From positions 1 through 57,555 of the forward strand of contig JAKATH010000004.1 of assembly GCA_021828055.1 (NCBI GenBank): 57,555 nt of DNA, written 5' to 3'. The notes under the pieces are model-generated. The model was not told the DNA's origin and searched no databases. It was given only the letters and a program-made list of their open reading frames with translations. Positions 1-9,078 of the stretch are shown in pieces (positions within the stretch are counted from its first letter, which is position 1; the number at the start of each line of letters is the position of its first letter). The DNA is from Actinomycetes bacterium (lineage in GTDB: Bacteria; Actinomycetota; Acidimicrobiia; Acidimicrobiales; RAAP-2). The position numbers and the translations under genes were made by a program.

Positions 1-547
1 CCCATCGAGGCCCGACTCCGGGTAGGGGCCGTTCATTCGACGTGCGCGATGAGCGGCCCTCTTGCATGTAGCGGCCACGGTTGAGTTTCTCGGGACCGAT
101 CACCCCGTCGGCCCGAGCTGAGCAGGCGCGTGCGTATGCAGCTGCATATGCACGACCGGCGTACCAGCGTCTTCATCGGGTCGTGAACCCGACGGTCGCG
201 CTTTGGTCGATGACCCCCGCCACCATTGAAAGGGGGACTTTGACGCTGGGCTTCGACCTGACCCGTTTCCCGGCCGAGCCGCCAGCCTGCTACCGGGCCT
301 CCTGGCAGCTACCCGGACCGGACTTGCACCGGCCGGCGACGGCGAGCTTGTCGTTGGTTCGGCTCTGGTTGATGGGTATCACCTCCAACTTCTGGGCGCA
401 CGAACGGATCGGGCTGGTGACGCCGCCTGGGGGTCTGCGTCGAGGTGCTCCGGGGGGCCCGGGGGGCTGATCCGGACGGGTCCGGGGGGCTGATCCGGAC
501 GGGTCCGGGGGGCTCCGCGAAGAGAGGAGGCTCCGGCTCGTCCAGGG
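1..547. other. Non-coding stretch after nuoN, no gene recognised
   Basis: This is the left edge of the window, downstream of the last nuo gene. A plus-strand open frame runs through much of it (81-470), but its translation has no motif I recognise, no convincing ribosome-binding site, and ends inside a GC-rich repeat. The base composition of about 60-420 looks slightly less GC-extreme than the operon, so it could be the decayed end of an older gene, but I cannot name one. The last 100 bases carry a 23-bp tandem repeat. Confidence 0.5.
461..506. repeat. 23-bp tandem repeat after nuoN
   Basis: Two full copies of a 23-bp unit beginning with six G and ending GACGGGTCC (461-483 and 484-506) are followed by the start of a third. 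Each contains the interrupted inverted repeat CCGGAC-GG-GTCCGG, so the transcript could fold. It sits 42 bp after the nuoN stop codon and could act as part of the operon terminator; there is no U-tract. The period is not a multiple of three. Confidence 0.8.
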
Positions 548-2398
548 CTACGGGAGGAAGAGCAAGGTGGCGTGGTGGGCGAACGAGGTCAGCGGCCCGG
601 GCCAGACACCGAGCACCACGGTCACGGCGAGGCACAGCCCGATCGCGACGGCGGTCAGCGGCGGCACCTGCACCGGGCTCGCCGTCGCCTCGTCCGCACC
701 GGCGACCGTCTCGCCGCCGCCTCCTGGGAGCGTGCCGAGGCCGAGGCCGAGGCCCGCGGCCGGCGCCGGCTGCGTGATCGGCGCACCGACCAGCGCAAGG
801 GTCATCGGGTCCCGGTCCAAGAGGAGCTCTGCGTTCAGGCGGTCGAGCGCCGCGATGTTCTGGACGTCGCCTGTCCACACCGCCCGTGCGTGGACGTGCT
901 GCGACGCCACGACCACGTCGACCTGCCCCGGGCCGGTCCCGGGCGTCGCCCGGTCGGCCTCCCCGGACGCGGGCGTCCCGGCCGCACCGCCTGCGCCCGC
1001 GCCGAGAGCGACGGCGTCCTCGGCCGGCGGCTCGACGCCCGGCGCGGCGCCGAACGCCGGGACCGGCGTGTACATGAGCACCGCCACGCGCAGGTAGAAG
1101 AACACCGCCACCGCCGCGGAGACCATCGCGATGACGGCGAGCGGCACCTGGTGGTCGACGGCGGCGAGCACGACCTGGAGCTTCGCCCACAGCCCGGTGG
1201 TGAACGGCGCTCCCGCCTGGGCGAGGAGGAGCACCGCGAACGCGAGCGCGAGGGCAGGCTGGCGACGCGCCAGCCCGCGGTAGGAGGCGATGTCGTGCGC
1301 CGCGTCCCCCCGCCTGCCGAGGATCGTCACGACCGCGAAGCTCCCGATCACCATGAAGGTGTACGCGAACAGGTAGTACAGCGACGCGCTCACCCCGCGC
1401 GCGGTGGCCGCCTCGAGCCCGAGCAGCACGAAGCCGGCGTGGTTGATCGACGAGTAGGCGAGCATGCGCTTCACATCGCGCTGGACCACGGCCAGGCCCG
1501 CGCCGACGAGGAGAGTCACGACGGCGAGGGCGTAGATGATCGGCTGCCAGTCCGTCCGCAGAAGCCCGAACGATGAGATGAACACCCGGAGAAAGGCTGC
1601 GAAAGCCCCTGCCTTGGCGACGGCAGCCATGAAGCCGGTCACCGGAGACGGCGCTCCCTGGTAGACGTCGGGCGTCCACATGTGGAACGGCACCGCCGCC
1701 ACCTTGAAGGCGAACCCCACGACGAGGAGGGACATCCCCGCGAGCAGCAGCCCGTCGGCGGCGAGCACGTTCTTCGCGAGGAACCCGGCGATCTGGGCGA
1801 GGTTGGTCGTCCCCGTCGCGCCGTACACGAGGGCGATCCCGTAGACGAACACCGCTGACGAGAACGATCCGAGGATGAAGTACTTGAGAGCGGCCTCGCC
1901 AGACGCCGCACGCCGGTGGTTGAACGCGGTGAGGACGTAGAGCGCGATCGACAGGATCTCGAGGCCGAGGAAGACGACGATGAGGTCGTTGGCCGACGCC
2001 ATGATCATCGCCCCCGACGCAGACACCATCGCGAGGACGTGCATCTCTGCGCCCTCGACCCCTTCGCGACGCAGGTAGCCGTCGGCGACGAGCGCGGTGA
2101 GGAACATCGCGCAGGAGACGAGCACGTTCACGAGCGCGCTGAAGCCGTCGACGACCACCGCATGGTCGACCGCGGTGAATGCGCCGTGGTTGGTCACGTC
2201 CGACCACTGCCACAGCGACACTCCCAGAGCGGCGGCCGACACCGCCGCCGTGGCGAGCGTCGCGACGCGCGCGCGCAGCTGGCGCTCGACGAGCGAGCCG
2301 CCCGCGAGCAGCAGGACCGCGCCGCCGAGCAGCACGATCTCGGGGAGGATCGCGATGTACCGGATGTGGGGGGTCGCGATCACGGCAAGGTCCGTCAC
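548..2398 (-). CDS. nuoN: NADH-quinone oxidoreductase subunit N
   Basis: Membrane subunit of complex I, one of the three antiporter-like proton-pumping subunits (with NuoL and NuoM). The N-terminal two thirds show regular hydrophobic segments and family signatures such as KYFILGSFSSA and MLAYSSINHAG. At 616 residues it is well over the roughly 480-500 usual for NuoN; the excess is a hydrophilic Gly/Ala/Pro-rich stretch of about 130 residues between the penultimate and last membrane helices, containing a GLGLGLG run. The last helix and a short tail follow. The GTG start at 2398 overlaps the nuoM stop as GTGA, implying translational coupling. It is the last gene of the operon. Confidence 0.95.
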   Translation of the reverse strand: MTDLAVIATPHIRYIAILPEIVLLGGAVLLLAGGSLVERQLRARVATLATAAVSAAALGVSLWQWSDVTNHGAFTAVDHAVVVDGFSALVNVLVSCAMFLTALVADGYLRREGVEGAEMHVLAMVSASGAMIMASANDLIVVFLGLEILSIALYVLTAFNHRRAASGEAALKYFILGSFSSAVFVYGIALVYGATGTTNLAQIAGFLAKNVLAADGLLLAGMSLLVVGFAFKVAAVPFHMWTPDVYQGAPSPVTGFMAAVAKAGAFAAFLRVFISSFGLLRTDWQPIIYALAVVTLLVGAGLAVVQRDVKRMLAYSSINHAGFVLLGLEAATARGVSASLYYLFAYTFMVIGSFAVVTILGRRGDAAHDIASYRGLARRQPALALAFAVLLLAQAGAPFTTGLWAKLQVVLAAVDHQVPLAVIAMVSAAVAVFFYLRVAVLMYTPVPAFGAAPGVEPPAEDAVALGAGAGGAAGTPASGEADRATPGTGPGQVDVVVASQHVHARAVWTGDVQNIAALDRLNAELLLDRDPMTLALVGAPITQPAPAAGLGLGLGTLPGGGGETVAGADEATASPVQVPPLTAVAIGLCLAVTVVLGVWPGPLTSFAHHATLLFLP

Positions 2399-3978
2399 GG
2401 CGCCGCCTTCTTCGCCTTCGCCCCGACGGCGTGCGTGGCCGCGAACCCGTGACGCGCGGCCGGCGGCTGGTGGGTGTGCGTGGCGGCGTCGAGGTGCGCG
2501 ATCAGGGCGTTCACCGTCGGGGTGATCCGGTCGAGCACGGGCTTCGGGTAGACGCCGAGGAAGACGATCACGACGATGAGAGGAGCGATCACCATGCGCT
2601 CGGCCCAGCTGAGGTCGCGCGTCCGCGAGTTCGCGAGGTCGACCTTGCCGTGGAACACCTGCTGGTAGGCCCACAGCAGGTAGATCGCGGCGAAGACGAC
2701 CCCAGCGGTCGCGACGACCGCCCACCACCTGTGGGTGAGGAACGTCCCGGATAGGACGAGGAACTCGCTCACGAAGCCGTTCAGCCCCGGAAGCCCGATC
2801 GAGGCGAGCATCGCGACCGTGAACGCCCCGGCCATCACCGGCGCAGGCGCTTGGAGGCCCCGGAGCTCGCTCACCTGCCACGTCTGGCGGCGCTCGTAGA
2901 TCCAGCCGATGAGCAGGAAGAGCGCCGCCGTGATGAGCCCGTGGTTGAGCATCAGGAGGACCCCGCCGGTCATGCCCTCGGTGGTGAAGGCGAAGATCCC
3001 GAGGGCGACGAACCCCATCTGCGCGAGCGACGAGTACGCGACGAGCCGCTTCAGGTCGCGCTGCGCGCACGCCACGATTGCGCCGTAGAGGATGCCGATG
3101 ACCGCCAAGGTGAGGAGCAGCGGGGCCAGGTCCACCGACGGCTGCGGGAACAGCCGGAGGTCGAACTGGAGGATCCCGTACGTCCCGAGCTTGGCCAGTA
3201 CCGCGGCAATGACCATGGACCCGCCGGTCGGCGCCTCGGCGTAGGCGTCGGGCGACCAGGTGTGGAACGGGAAGAGCGGCGCCTTGACGGCGAAGGCCGC
3301 GGTGAAGGCCAGGAAGAGGAGGATCCCTCCGGCGCTCGAGAAGTGGGTGTGCTCGAGGGCTCGGAGGGAGAAGGTGAGGACACCGGTCTGCTCCTTGTGC
3401 ACGAACGCGACCACCAGGATCCCCACGAGGAGGAAGGCCGACCCGAGGAAGGTGTAGACGAAGAACTTCACCGCCGCATAGGCGCGGCGCGTGTACCCCC
3501 AGCCGCTGATGATGAAGTACGACGGCACGAGCGTGAGCTCGAAGAAGAAGAAGAAGAGAATCAAGTCGATCGAGACGAAGCTCCCGAGGCATGCGCACTC
3601 GAGGAGGAGCATCCACGCCACGAAGCTGCGCGCGTCGGTGCGCGTCCGTGCCCCGACGAGCACGATCGGGAAGAGCACGGCTGCCAGCAGGACGAGGAAG
3701 AGCGAGATGCCGTCGACGCCGAGCTCCCAGTGGACCCCCAGGCCGGTCGCCCAGCTGTGGTCCGAGACGAACTGGAACCCGCCGGTCGTCGTGGAGAAGA
3801 GGGCCGCGACCGCGATGGCCAGCCCGAGCGTGGCCAGCGAGACCGCGATCCCGAACCACTCGACCACCGCCCTCGGCAGACCCCTCGCCCGCCCGGAGAG
3901 CGCGACGGCGAGCCCCCCGCCGGCGGGCAGGAGCACGAGGACCGTGAGGTAGGGGAAGGCGTGCGTCGCGGACGTCAC
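2395..3978 (-). CDS. nuoM: NADH-quinone oxidoreductase subunit M
   Basis: Antiporter-like membrane subunit of complex I. 527 residues, the usual size, with about 14 hydrophobic segments. It has the conserved lysine-containing segment AFAVKAPLFPFHTWSPDAY and the FFFFFELTLVPSYFI glutamate helix typical of NuoM. The GTG start at 3978 overlaps the nuoL stop (GTGA), and its own stop overlaps the nuoN start. Starts further upstream would run deep into nuoL and add arginine-rich sequence unlike the family. Confidence 0.96.
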   Translation of the reverse strand: MTSATHAFPYLTVLVLLPAGGGLAVALSGRARGLPRAVVEWFGIAVSLATLGLAIAVAALFSTTTGGFQFVSDHSWATGLGVHWELGVDGISLFLVLLAAVLFPIVLVGARTRTDARSFVAWMLLLECACLGSFVSIDLILFFFFFELTLVPSYFIISGWGYTRRAYAAVKFFVYTFLGSAFLLVGILVVAFVHKEQTGVLTFSLRALEHTHFSSAGGILLFLAFTAAFAVKAPLFPFHTWSPDAYAEAPTGGSMVIAAVLAKLGTYGILQFDLRLFPQPSVDLAPLLLTLAVIGILYGAIVACAQRDLKRLVAYSSLAQMGFVALGIFAFTTEGMTGGVLLMLNHGLITAALFLLIGWIYERRQTWQVSELRGLQAPAPVMAGAFTVAMLASIGLPGLNGFVSEFLVLSGTFLTHRWWAVVATAGVVFAAIYLLWAYQQVFHGKVDLANSRTRDLSWAERMVIAPLIVVIVFLGVYPKPVLDRITPTVNALIAHLDAATHTHQPPAARHGFAATHAVGAKAKKAAP

Positions 3979-5909
3979 GACCACCACGTCCTCGACAGCA
4001 TGAACACGAGGATGGCCGCCATCCCGAGCACGATCCCCACGAGGTAGTTCCGGACGAACCCGGTCTGCACCCGGCGCACCCCGTCGCCGCTCGACCGCAC
4101 CAGCCGTCCGATCCCGTTCACCGCGCCGTCGATCAGCCGGCCGTCGACCACGACCGCGCACGCACGCGCGAGCGCCTGGGCCGGGCGGCCGATGGCCGCG
4201 TCGTAGACGCTGTCCCAGTACCAGACGCGCTGGAGGAAGGCTGGCTCGAGAGCGGGCCGGTCCGACGTGCGCCGCCACACGCGCCACGCGACGAAGGCGG
4301 CGGCGACCGCCACGACCCCGTCGGCGACCGCGAGCCCGATCTGCTGGCCCGCGCTCTCGTGGGCCGCGAACAGCCGGTGCCCGAAGACCGGGCCGAGCCA
4401 CTGGCCGAGGGTGCCGGCGTGCACCCAGGGGAGGTTGACGGCGCCGGCGAAGACGGCGAAGAACGCCAGCACGACGAGGGGGGCGCGCATGACCCAGGGC
4501 GCTTCGTGCGGACGGTGGTGGGGGGGCCGGCCGTCGGGCGCCTCCGCTGCCCACCGATCGCGTCCGGTGAAGGTGAGGAAGAAGATCCGGCTCATGTAAT
4601 AGGAGGTGAGCAACGCGGTGAGCAGGCCGAGCGCGTAGAGGACCAGGGTCTTGCCGTAGACGTTGGTGAGGATGTCACCCTTCGCCCAGAAGCCCGAGAA
4701 CGGTGGGACCGCGGCGATCGCCAGCCACGCAGCGAGGAACGTCACGAACGTCCAGGGCATGAACCGGCGCAGCCCCCCCATCCGTTTCATGTCCTGCTCG
4801 TCCTCGAGGCCGTGGATCACCGAGCCCGAGCCGAGGAAGAGGAGGCCCTTGTAGAAGGCGTGGCAGACCATGAGGAAGATGGCGGCCACGTACGCGCCGC
4901 TCCCCACGGCGAGCACCATGTAGCCGATCTGGGAGACCGTGGAGAACGCCAGCGCCTTCTTGATGTCCTGCTGCGCGCATGCGATCGTCGCCGCGACGAA
5001 CGCGGTCGCTCCGCCGATCGCGGCGATGACCCACATCGCGTCCGGGCTCATGCCGAGCAGCGGGTTGACCCTGCACAGCAGGTAGACGCCGGCGGTGACC
5101 ATCGTCGCGGCGTGGATCAGGGCGGAGACGGGGGTCGGGCCCTCCATCGCGTCGGGCAGCCAGTTGAACAGCGGGATCTGCGCGGACTTGCCGGTCGCCG
5201 CGAGGAAGAGCAGCAGCACGGCCGCGGTCGCCGCGCCTCCCCCGGCGAGCAGGTGCCGGTGGGCGAAGACCGACAGGTAGCTGAGGGTCCCCGTCTTCGA
5301 GAAGATGAGGAACATCGCGAGCAGAAAGCCCGTGTCTCCCACCCGGTTGTAGATGAACGCCTTCTTCCCGGCGGAGGCCGCCGAGTCCCGGTGGAACCAG
5401 AAGGAGATGAGCCAGTAGGAGCAGACGCCCACGCCTTCCCACCCGACGAACGTGACGAGAAGGTTGCTCGCCATGACCAGGACCAGCATCGAGAAGACGA
5501 ACGCGTTCAGGTAAACGAAGAACTTCGTGAAGTCCCGGTCTCCCTTCATGTAGCCGACCGAGTAGAGGTGGATGAGCATGCTCACGCCGGTGACGAACAT
5601 GCACATCGTCATCGACAACGGGTCGAGCAGGATCGCCGCCTTCACGTGGAGGGCGCCGACGGGGATCCACATGAAGAAGGCGTGCCCGCTCGCGCCCGGG
5701 GAGCAGCTGTCCGAGCAGGTGAGCGTGCGTGCGCCGGACGGCTGGTTGGCCAGCCCCGCCAGCGTCACGCACGCGGAGACGAACGACCCGGCCACCGCCA
5801 GCGTCCCGATCCAACCCGCGATCGGCTCGCCGACGCGGCGCCCGAAGGCGAGCAGCACGACGAACCCAGCGAGCGGGAACAGCGGAATCAAGAACGCTGC
5901 GTGGAGCAC
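3975..5909 (-). CDS. nuoL: NADH-quinone oxidoreductase subunit L
   Basis: Distal antiporter-like subunit of the complex I membrane arm. 644 residues, the usual length, with the proton_antipo_N segment near residue 85 (LLDPLSMTMCMFVTGVSMLI), the core helix KSAQIPLFNWLPDAMEGPTP, and the C-terminal region expected to form the long amphipathic helix that clamps NuoM and NuoN. The GTG start lies 3 bp after the nuoK stop. The stop overlaps the nuoM start. Confidence 0.97.
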   Translation of the reverse strand: MLHAAFLIPLFPLAGFVVLLAFGRRVGEPIAGWIGTLAVAGSFVSACVTLAGLANQPSGARTLTCSDSCSPGASGHAFFMWIPVGALHVKAAILLDPLSMTMCMFVTGVSMLIHLYSVGYMKGDRDFTKFFVYLNAFVFSMLVLVMASNLLVTFVGWEGVGVCSYWLISFWFHRDSAASAGKKAFIYNRVGDTGFLLAMFLIFSKTGTLSYLSVFAHRHLLAGGGAATAAVLLLFLAATGKSAQIPLFNWLPDAMEGPTPVSALIHAATMVTAGVYLLCRVNPLLGMSPDAMWVIAAIGGATAFVAATIACAQQDIKKALAFSTVSQIGYMVLAVGSGAYVAAIFLMVCHAFYKGLLFLGSGSVIHGLEDEQDMKRMGGLRRFMPWTFVTFLAAWLAIAAVPPFSGFWAKGDILTNVYGKTLVLYALGLLTALLTSYYMSRIFFLTFTGRDRWAAEAPDGRPPHHRPHEAPWVMRAPLVVLAFFAVFAGAVNLPWVHAGTLGQWLGPVFGHRLFAAHESAGQQIGLAVADGVVAVAAAFVAWRVWRRTSDRPALEPAFLQRVWYWDSVYDAAIGRPAQALARACAVVVDGRLIDGAVNGIGRLVRSSGDGVRRVQTGFVRNYLVGIVLGMAAILVFMLSRTWWS

Positions 5910-5912
5910 GGC

Positions 5913-6218
5913 TCAGCCCAACATCTCGTGCAGATCGTCCGCCGTGGTGCTTGCGCGGCGCCGGAAGATCGCGACGACGACGCCCAGCCCGACGACCACC
6001 TCCGCTGCGGCCACGACCAGCACGAAGAACACGAGGGACTGCCCGCCGACGTCCCCGAGCACCCGGGAGAAGGTGACGAAGGTGAGGTTGGCGGCGTTGA
6101 GCATCAGCTCGATGCACATAAACATCACGAGGACGTTCCGTCGGACCATCACCCCGATCGCGCCCAACGCGAACAGCACCGCGGCAAGCCCCAGGTACCA
6201 CGCGGGGCCGATGCTCAT
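5913..6218 (-). CDS. nuoK: NADH-quinone oxidoreductase subunit K
   Basis: Small three-helix membrane subunit (MrpC-like) of complex I. 101 residues, normal for the family. The helix [17 protein letters not shown] carries the conserved membrane glutamate, and a second glutamate lies in [10 protein letters not shown]. The ATG start overlaps the nuoJ stop as ATGA. Longer in-frame versions run into nuoJ and are not credible. Confidence 0.97.
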   Translation of the reverse strand: MSIGPAWYLGLAAVLFALGAIGVMVRRNVLVMFMCIELMLNAANLTFVTFSRVLGDVGGQSLVFFVLVVAAAEVVVGLGVVVAIFRRRASTTADDLHEMLG

Positions 6219-6913
6219 CGAGCCACCTCCACCTTCTCGTGGCTGCCCGGCGCCGCGGCCGGCTCGTTCGGCACCGCGGCCGGCTCGTTCGGCGCCGCGG
6301 CCGGCTCGCCCGCAGGCACCGGGCCGCCGTCCCTCTCCGTCGCCGGCGTCGGCGAGCCCTCGTCTCGGGTCGACGAAGGCCGGCGCGCGAGCACGACTGC
6401 TCCCACGACCGCGATGACGAGGAGCGCCGCGGTGATCTCGAAGGCCCACAGGTACGTCGTGAAGATCGACTTCCCGAGGAGGAAGGTGTCGGTGTGGTGG
6501 CCCGCTGTGAGCCCCCCGGCGACCTTGTGGGCGCCGGTGACCCAGTTCGCCGTGGCGGAGAGCGCGAGCACCCCCGCCAGCGAGATCGCTCCGAGGACGA
6601 GCGCGAGCGGCCGCTGGCCGCGGAGCGGCTCGGCCCGCAGGTCCTCTTCCCGGTCCACGCCGAGGAACATGATCACGAAGAGGAACAGCACGACGATCGC
6701 GCCCGCGTAGACGATCACCTGCACCGCGGCCAGGAAGTACGCGTGCTGCTCGATGAACAGCACCGCGACCCCGAACAGGGTCATGACGAGGGAGAGGGCG
6801 GCGTGCACGGGGTTGCGCGAGGTGACGACGCCGATGCCGCCGGACAGGACGACCACCGCGCAGACGGCGAAGGTGACGGCGTCGGGGATGGTCGCCGCGA
6901 CGAGGGCGTTCAC
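6215..6913 (-). CDS. nuoJ: NADH-quinone oxidoreductase subunit J
   Basis: Five-helix membrane subunit of complex I linking quinone chemistry to the pumping arm. 232 residues. The family core is clear ([20 protein letters not shown], then [20 protein letters not shown]). The C-terminal tail is lengthened by a Pro/Ala/Glu-rich segment built from a 7-residue repeat, NEPAAVP-like, encoded by a 21-bp tandem repeat at 6252-6314. The GTG start overlaps the nuoI stop (GTGA). The repeated tail is expected to be disordered and non-essential; that is inference. Confidence 0.95.
   Translation of the reverse strand: MNALVAATIPDAVTFAVCAVVVLSGGIGVVTSRNPVHAALSLVMTLFGVAVLFIEQHAYFLAAVQVIVYAGAIVVLFLFVIMFLGVDREEDLRAEPLRGQRPLALVLGAISLAGVLALSATANWVTGAHKVAGGLTAGHHTDTFLLGKSIFTTYLWAFEITAALLVIAVVGAVVLARRPSSTRDEGSPTPATERDGGPVPAGEPAAAPNEPAAVPNEPAAAPGSHEKVEVAR
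6252..6314. repeat. 21-bp tandem repeat inside the 3' end of nuoJ
   Basis: About three copies of a 21-bp GC-rich unit (6252-6272, 6273-6293, then a partial copy) lie in frame and encode repeated Asn-Glu-Pro-Ala-Ala-Xaa-Pro heptapeptides. The period is a multiple of three, so the nuoJ frame is kept. Confidence 0.85.
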
Positions 6914-7755
6914 CGGCGTCCCTCCCTGGCCGCTCCGCGGGCGCCCGCCCGTCGGGCGCGGAGGTCTCTCAGCCTGTCCCGTGCCCGCTCCATCTTCTTG
7001 CGGTTCCGCCGGGCGGAGAGCTGGGCCCGCCACAGCCTGCCGCGCATGCCGCGGTGCTCGAGCGGGATGTCCTCGTCGAGCAGGTGGGCCTCGAGCACGT
7101 CGCGGAGCGCCAGGTTGCCGGTCGCGGCGTCGTCCCTGCGGCCGGACTGGCCGGCCTCGGGCGCCCGCACCCCGTAGCCGAGCTCGCCGGACCACTGGAC
7201 CCGCCCTTCGTACGCGGCGCTGCCGCTCGGCGACGTCGCGCGCATCCAGCCCGAGGTGTGCAGGTCGTCGCCTTCCCGCCAGTCCTCCCACGGGAGCTGC
7301 TTCGGCCGCCCGTCGTCGCCGACGAGCAGCTCGTTCTTCGTGTAGATGGCGTCCGCACGGTTGGTGAAGGAGAACTCGAACAGCTTCGACTCGGTGATCG
7401 CCTCCGTCGGGCACGCCTCGACACACAGGTCGCAGTGGATGCACCGGAGGTAGTTGATCTCGTAGACGTAGCCGTACCGCTCGCCGGGCGACACCGGGTG
7501 GTCGGGCGGGTTGTCGAGGCCCCGGACGTAGATGCAGTCCGCAGGGCAGACGCCGGCGCACAGCTCGCAGCCGATGCACTTCTCCATTCCGTCCTCGTAC
7601 CGGTTGAGCACGTGGCGGCCGTGCTGGCGCGGCTGCTTGGGCTGCTTCTCGTCCGGGTACTGCCTCGTCACCCGCGGCCGCCCGAGATGCTCGAAGGTGA
7701 CCTTGAAGCCACCGAAGAACTTGAGCTCCTCCCGGAGGTCGGAGAGCACGCCCAC
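6910..7755 (-). CDS. nuoI: NADH-quinone oxidoreductase subunit I, 2x[4Fe-4S] ferredoxin-type
   Basis: Peripheral-arm subunit carrying iron-sulfur clusters N6a and N6b that pass electrons toward the quinone site. The two cluster motifs are intact: [12 protein letters not shown] near residue 61 and [12 protein letters not shown] near residue 104. At 281 residues it is longer than the 160-200 typical of the family; the extra 100 or so C-terminal residues are charged and end in an Arg/Ala-rich segment. The GTG start follows the nuoH stop with no gap, and the stop overlaps nuoJ. Confidence 0.96.
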   Translation of the reverse strand: MGVLSDLREELKFFGGFKVTFEHLGRPRVTRQYPDEKQPKQPRQHGRHVLNRYEDGMEKCIGCELCAGVCPADCIYVRGLDNPPDHPVSPGERYGYVYEINYLRCIHCDLCVEACPTEAITESKLFEFSFTNRADAIYTKNELLVGDDGRPKQLPWEDWREGDDLHTSGWMRATSPSGSAAYEGRVQWSGELGYGVRAPEAGQSGRRDDAATGNLALRDVLEAHLLDEDIPLEHRGMRGRLWRAQLSARRNRKKMERARDRLRDLRARRAGARGAAREGRR

Positions 7756-9078
7756 TCAGCCCACCTCCCCGGTTCCCCCGCCGCCAGGGGCGTCGCCTTC
7801 CCCGCGGTCCGGGGTCAGCGACGCGAGCCGGAGCAGGGAGGGGCGCTGCACCCGCGCGCCGGCGGGCTCGAGCAGCGGATCGTGCTCCCCCCGCCGCTTG
7901 CCGATCGAAAAGGCGCGCGCGAGGAGGCCCGCCAGGCACAGGGCGACGGCCGCGATGCCCGCCCCCCACCAGCCGTCCACGAGGAAGCCCGCGACCGCGA
8001 GCAGCCAGCCGAGGCTGAGCGGGATCAGGTACTTCCACCCGAGCGTCATCAGCTGGTCGTAGCGGAGCCTGGGGAGCGCGGCGCGCAGCCACACGTAGAG
8101 GAAGAGGAAGCAGAAGACCTTGCCCACGAACCAGACCGACGGGAACCAGACGTCGAAGGTCGGGAGGTGCGGGACCGGGCCGTCGGGGCCGCCGAGGAAG
8201 AGGGTGACGACGACCCCCGACATCGTGATGACGTTCATGAACTCCGCCAGGAAGAACATGGCGAAGCGGATCGAGGAGTACTCGGTGTGGAAGCCGCCGA
8301 CGAGCTCCTGCTCCGCCTCGGTCAGGTCGAACGGGGGCCGGGTCAGCTCGGCGGTGATCGCCGTGAGGAACAAGAGGAACGGCACGATCCCCAGCCGGAT
8401 GAGGTTCCAGTCCCAGAACGCGGATGCCTGAGACTCCACGATCGCCCGCGTGGACAGCGAGCCCGTCACGATGACGACGGTGACGGTCGTGATGCCGAGG
8501 GCGGCCTCGTAGGAGATCATCTGCGCGGATGCGCGCACCGAGCCGAGGAGCGGGTACTTCGACCCCGACGACCAGCCCGCCAGCATGACGCCGTAGACGG
8601 CGATCGAGGACATCGCGAGCACCACGAGGATCCCGATCGTCGGGTCGGCGACCTGCAGCTCGAAGGGGTGCCCGGAGATGGTCACGATGCCGCCCACCGG
8701 GACGACGGTGAAGATCAGCAGCGCCGGGACGAGCGAGAGGTAGGGGGCGAGGTGGAAGACGGTCCGGTCCGCCTGCGCAGGGAGCAGGTCCTCTTTGAAG
8801 AAGAGCTTCGTGCCGTCGGCGAGGGTCTGGAGCAGGCCCCACGGGCCGGCACGGTTCGGCCCGATCCGGCTCTGCATGTCCGAGATCAGCTTTCGCTCGA
8901 ACCAGATCATGAGCATGACCGAGACGAGCAGCACCGCGAAGGCGACGACCACCTTGATGAGCACGACCACCCAGACGAACCAGCCGACGCCGCGCGAGTA
9001 CAGCGGGTCGCCGTGCGTGGTGAGAGCGAGGAGCGTCGCGAGCTGGGCGTGGGCGGCCACGAGCCACGCCGGGCTCAT
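7756..9078 (-). CDS. nuoH: NADH-quinone oxidoreductase subunit H
   Basis: Membrane subunit forming much of the quinone-binding chamber of complex I. 440 residues with about eight helices. Family signatures include WFERKLISDMQSRIGPNRAG near the N-terminus, the loop ITAELTRPPFDLTEAEQELV, and YSSIRFAMFFLAEF. The C-terminal 50 residues are a soluble Gly/Arg/Pro-rich tail. The ATG start overlaps the nuoG stop (ATGA). Confidence 0.97.
   Translation of the reverse strand: MSPAWLVAAHAQLATLLALTTHGDPLYSRGVGWFVWVVVLIKVVVAFAVLLVSVMLMIWFERKLISDMQSRIGPNRAGPWGLLQTLADGTKLFFKEDLLPAQADRTVFHLAPYLSLVPALLIFTVVPVGGIVTISGHPFELQVADPTIGILVVLAMSSIAVYGVMLAGWSSGSKYPLLGSVRASAQMISYEAALGITTVTVVIVTGSLSTRAIVESQASAFWDWNLIRLGIVPFLLFLTAITAELTRPPFDLTEAEQELVGGFHTEYSSIRFAMFFLAEFMNVITMSGVVVTLFLGGPDGPVPHLPTFDVWFPSVWFVGKVFCFLFLYVWLRAALPRLRYDQLMTLGWKYLIPLSLGWLLAVAGFLVDGWWGAGIAAVALCLAGLLARAFSIGKRRGEHDPLLEPAGARVQRPSLLRLASLTPDRGEGDAPGGGGTGEVG

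Noticed and set aside
361-400. Sequence resembling the 16S rRNA 3' end (ATCACCTCC)
   Set aside because: Only nine bases match, with no rRNA upstream; chance similarity.
81-470. Plus-strand open frame of 129 codons at the left edge
   Set aside because: No recognisable motif, no ribosome-binding site, and it ends inside a GC-rich tandem repeat; open frames this long arise easily at this GC content.
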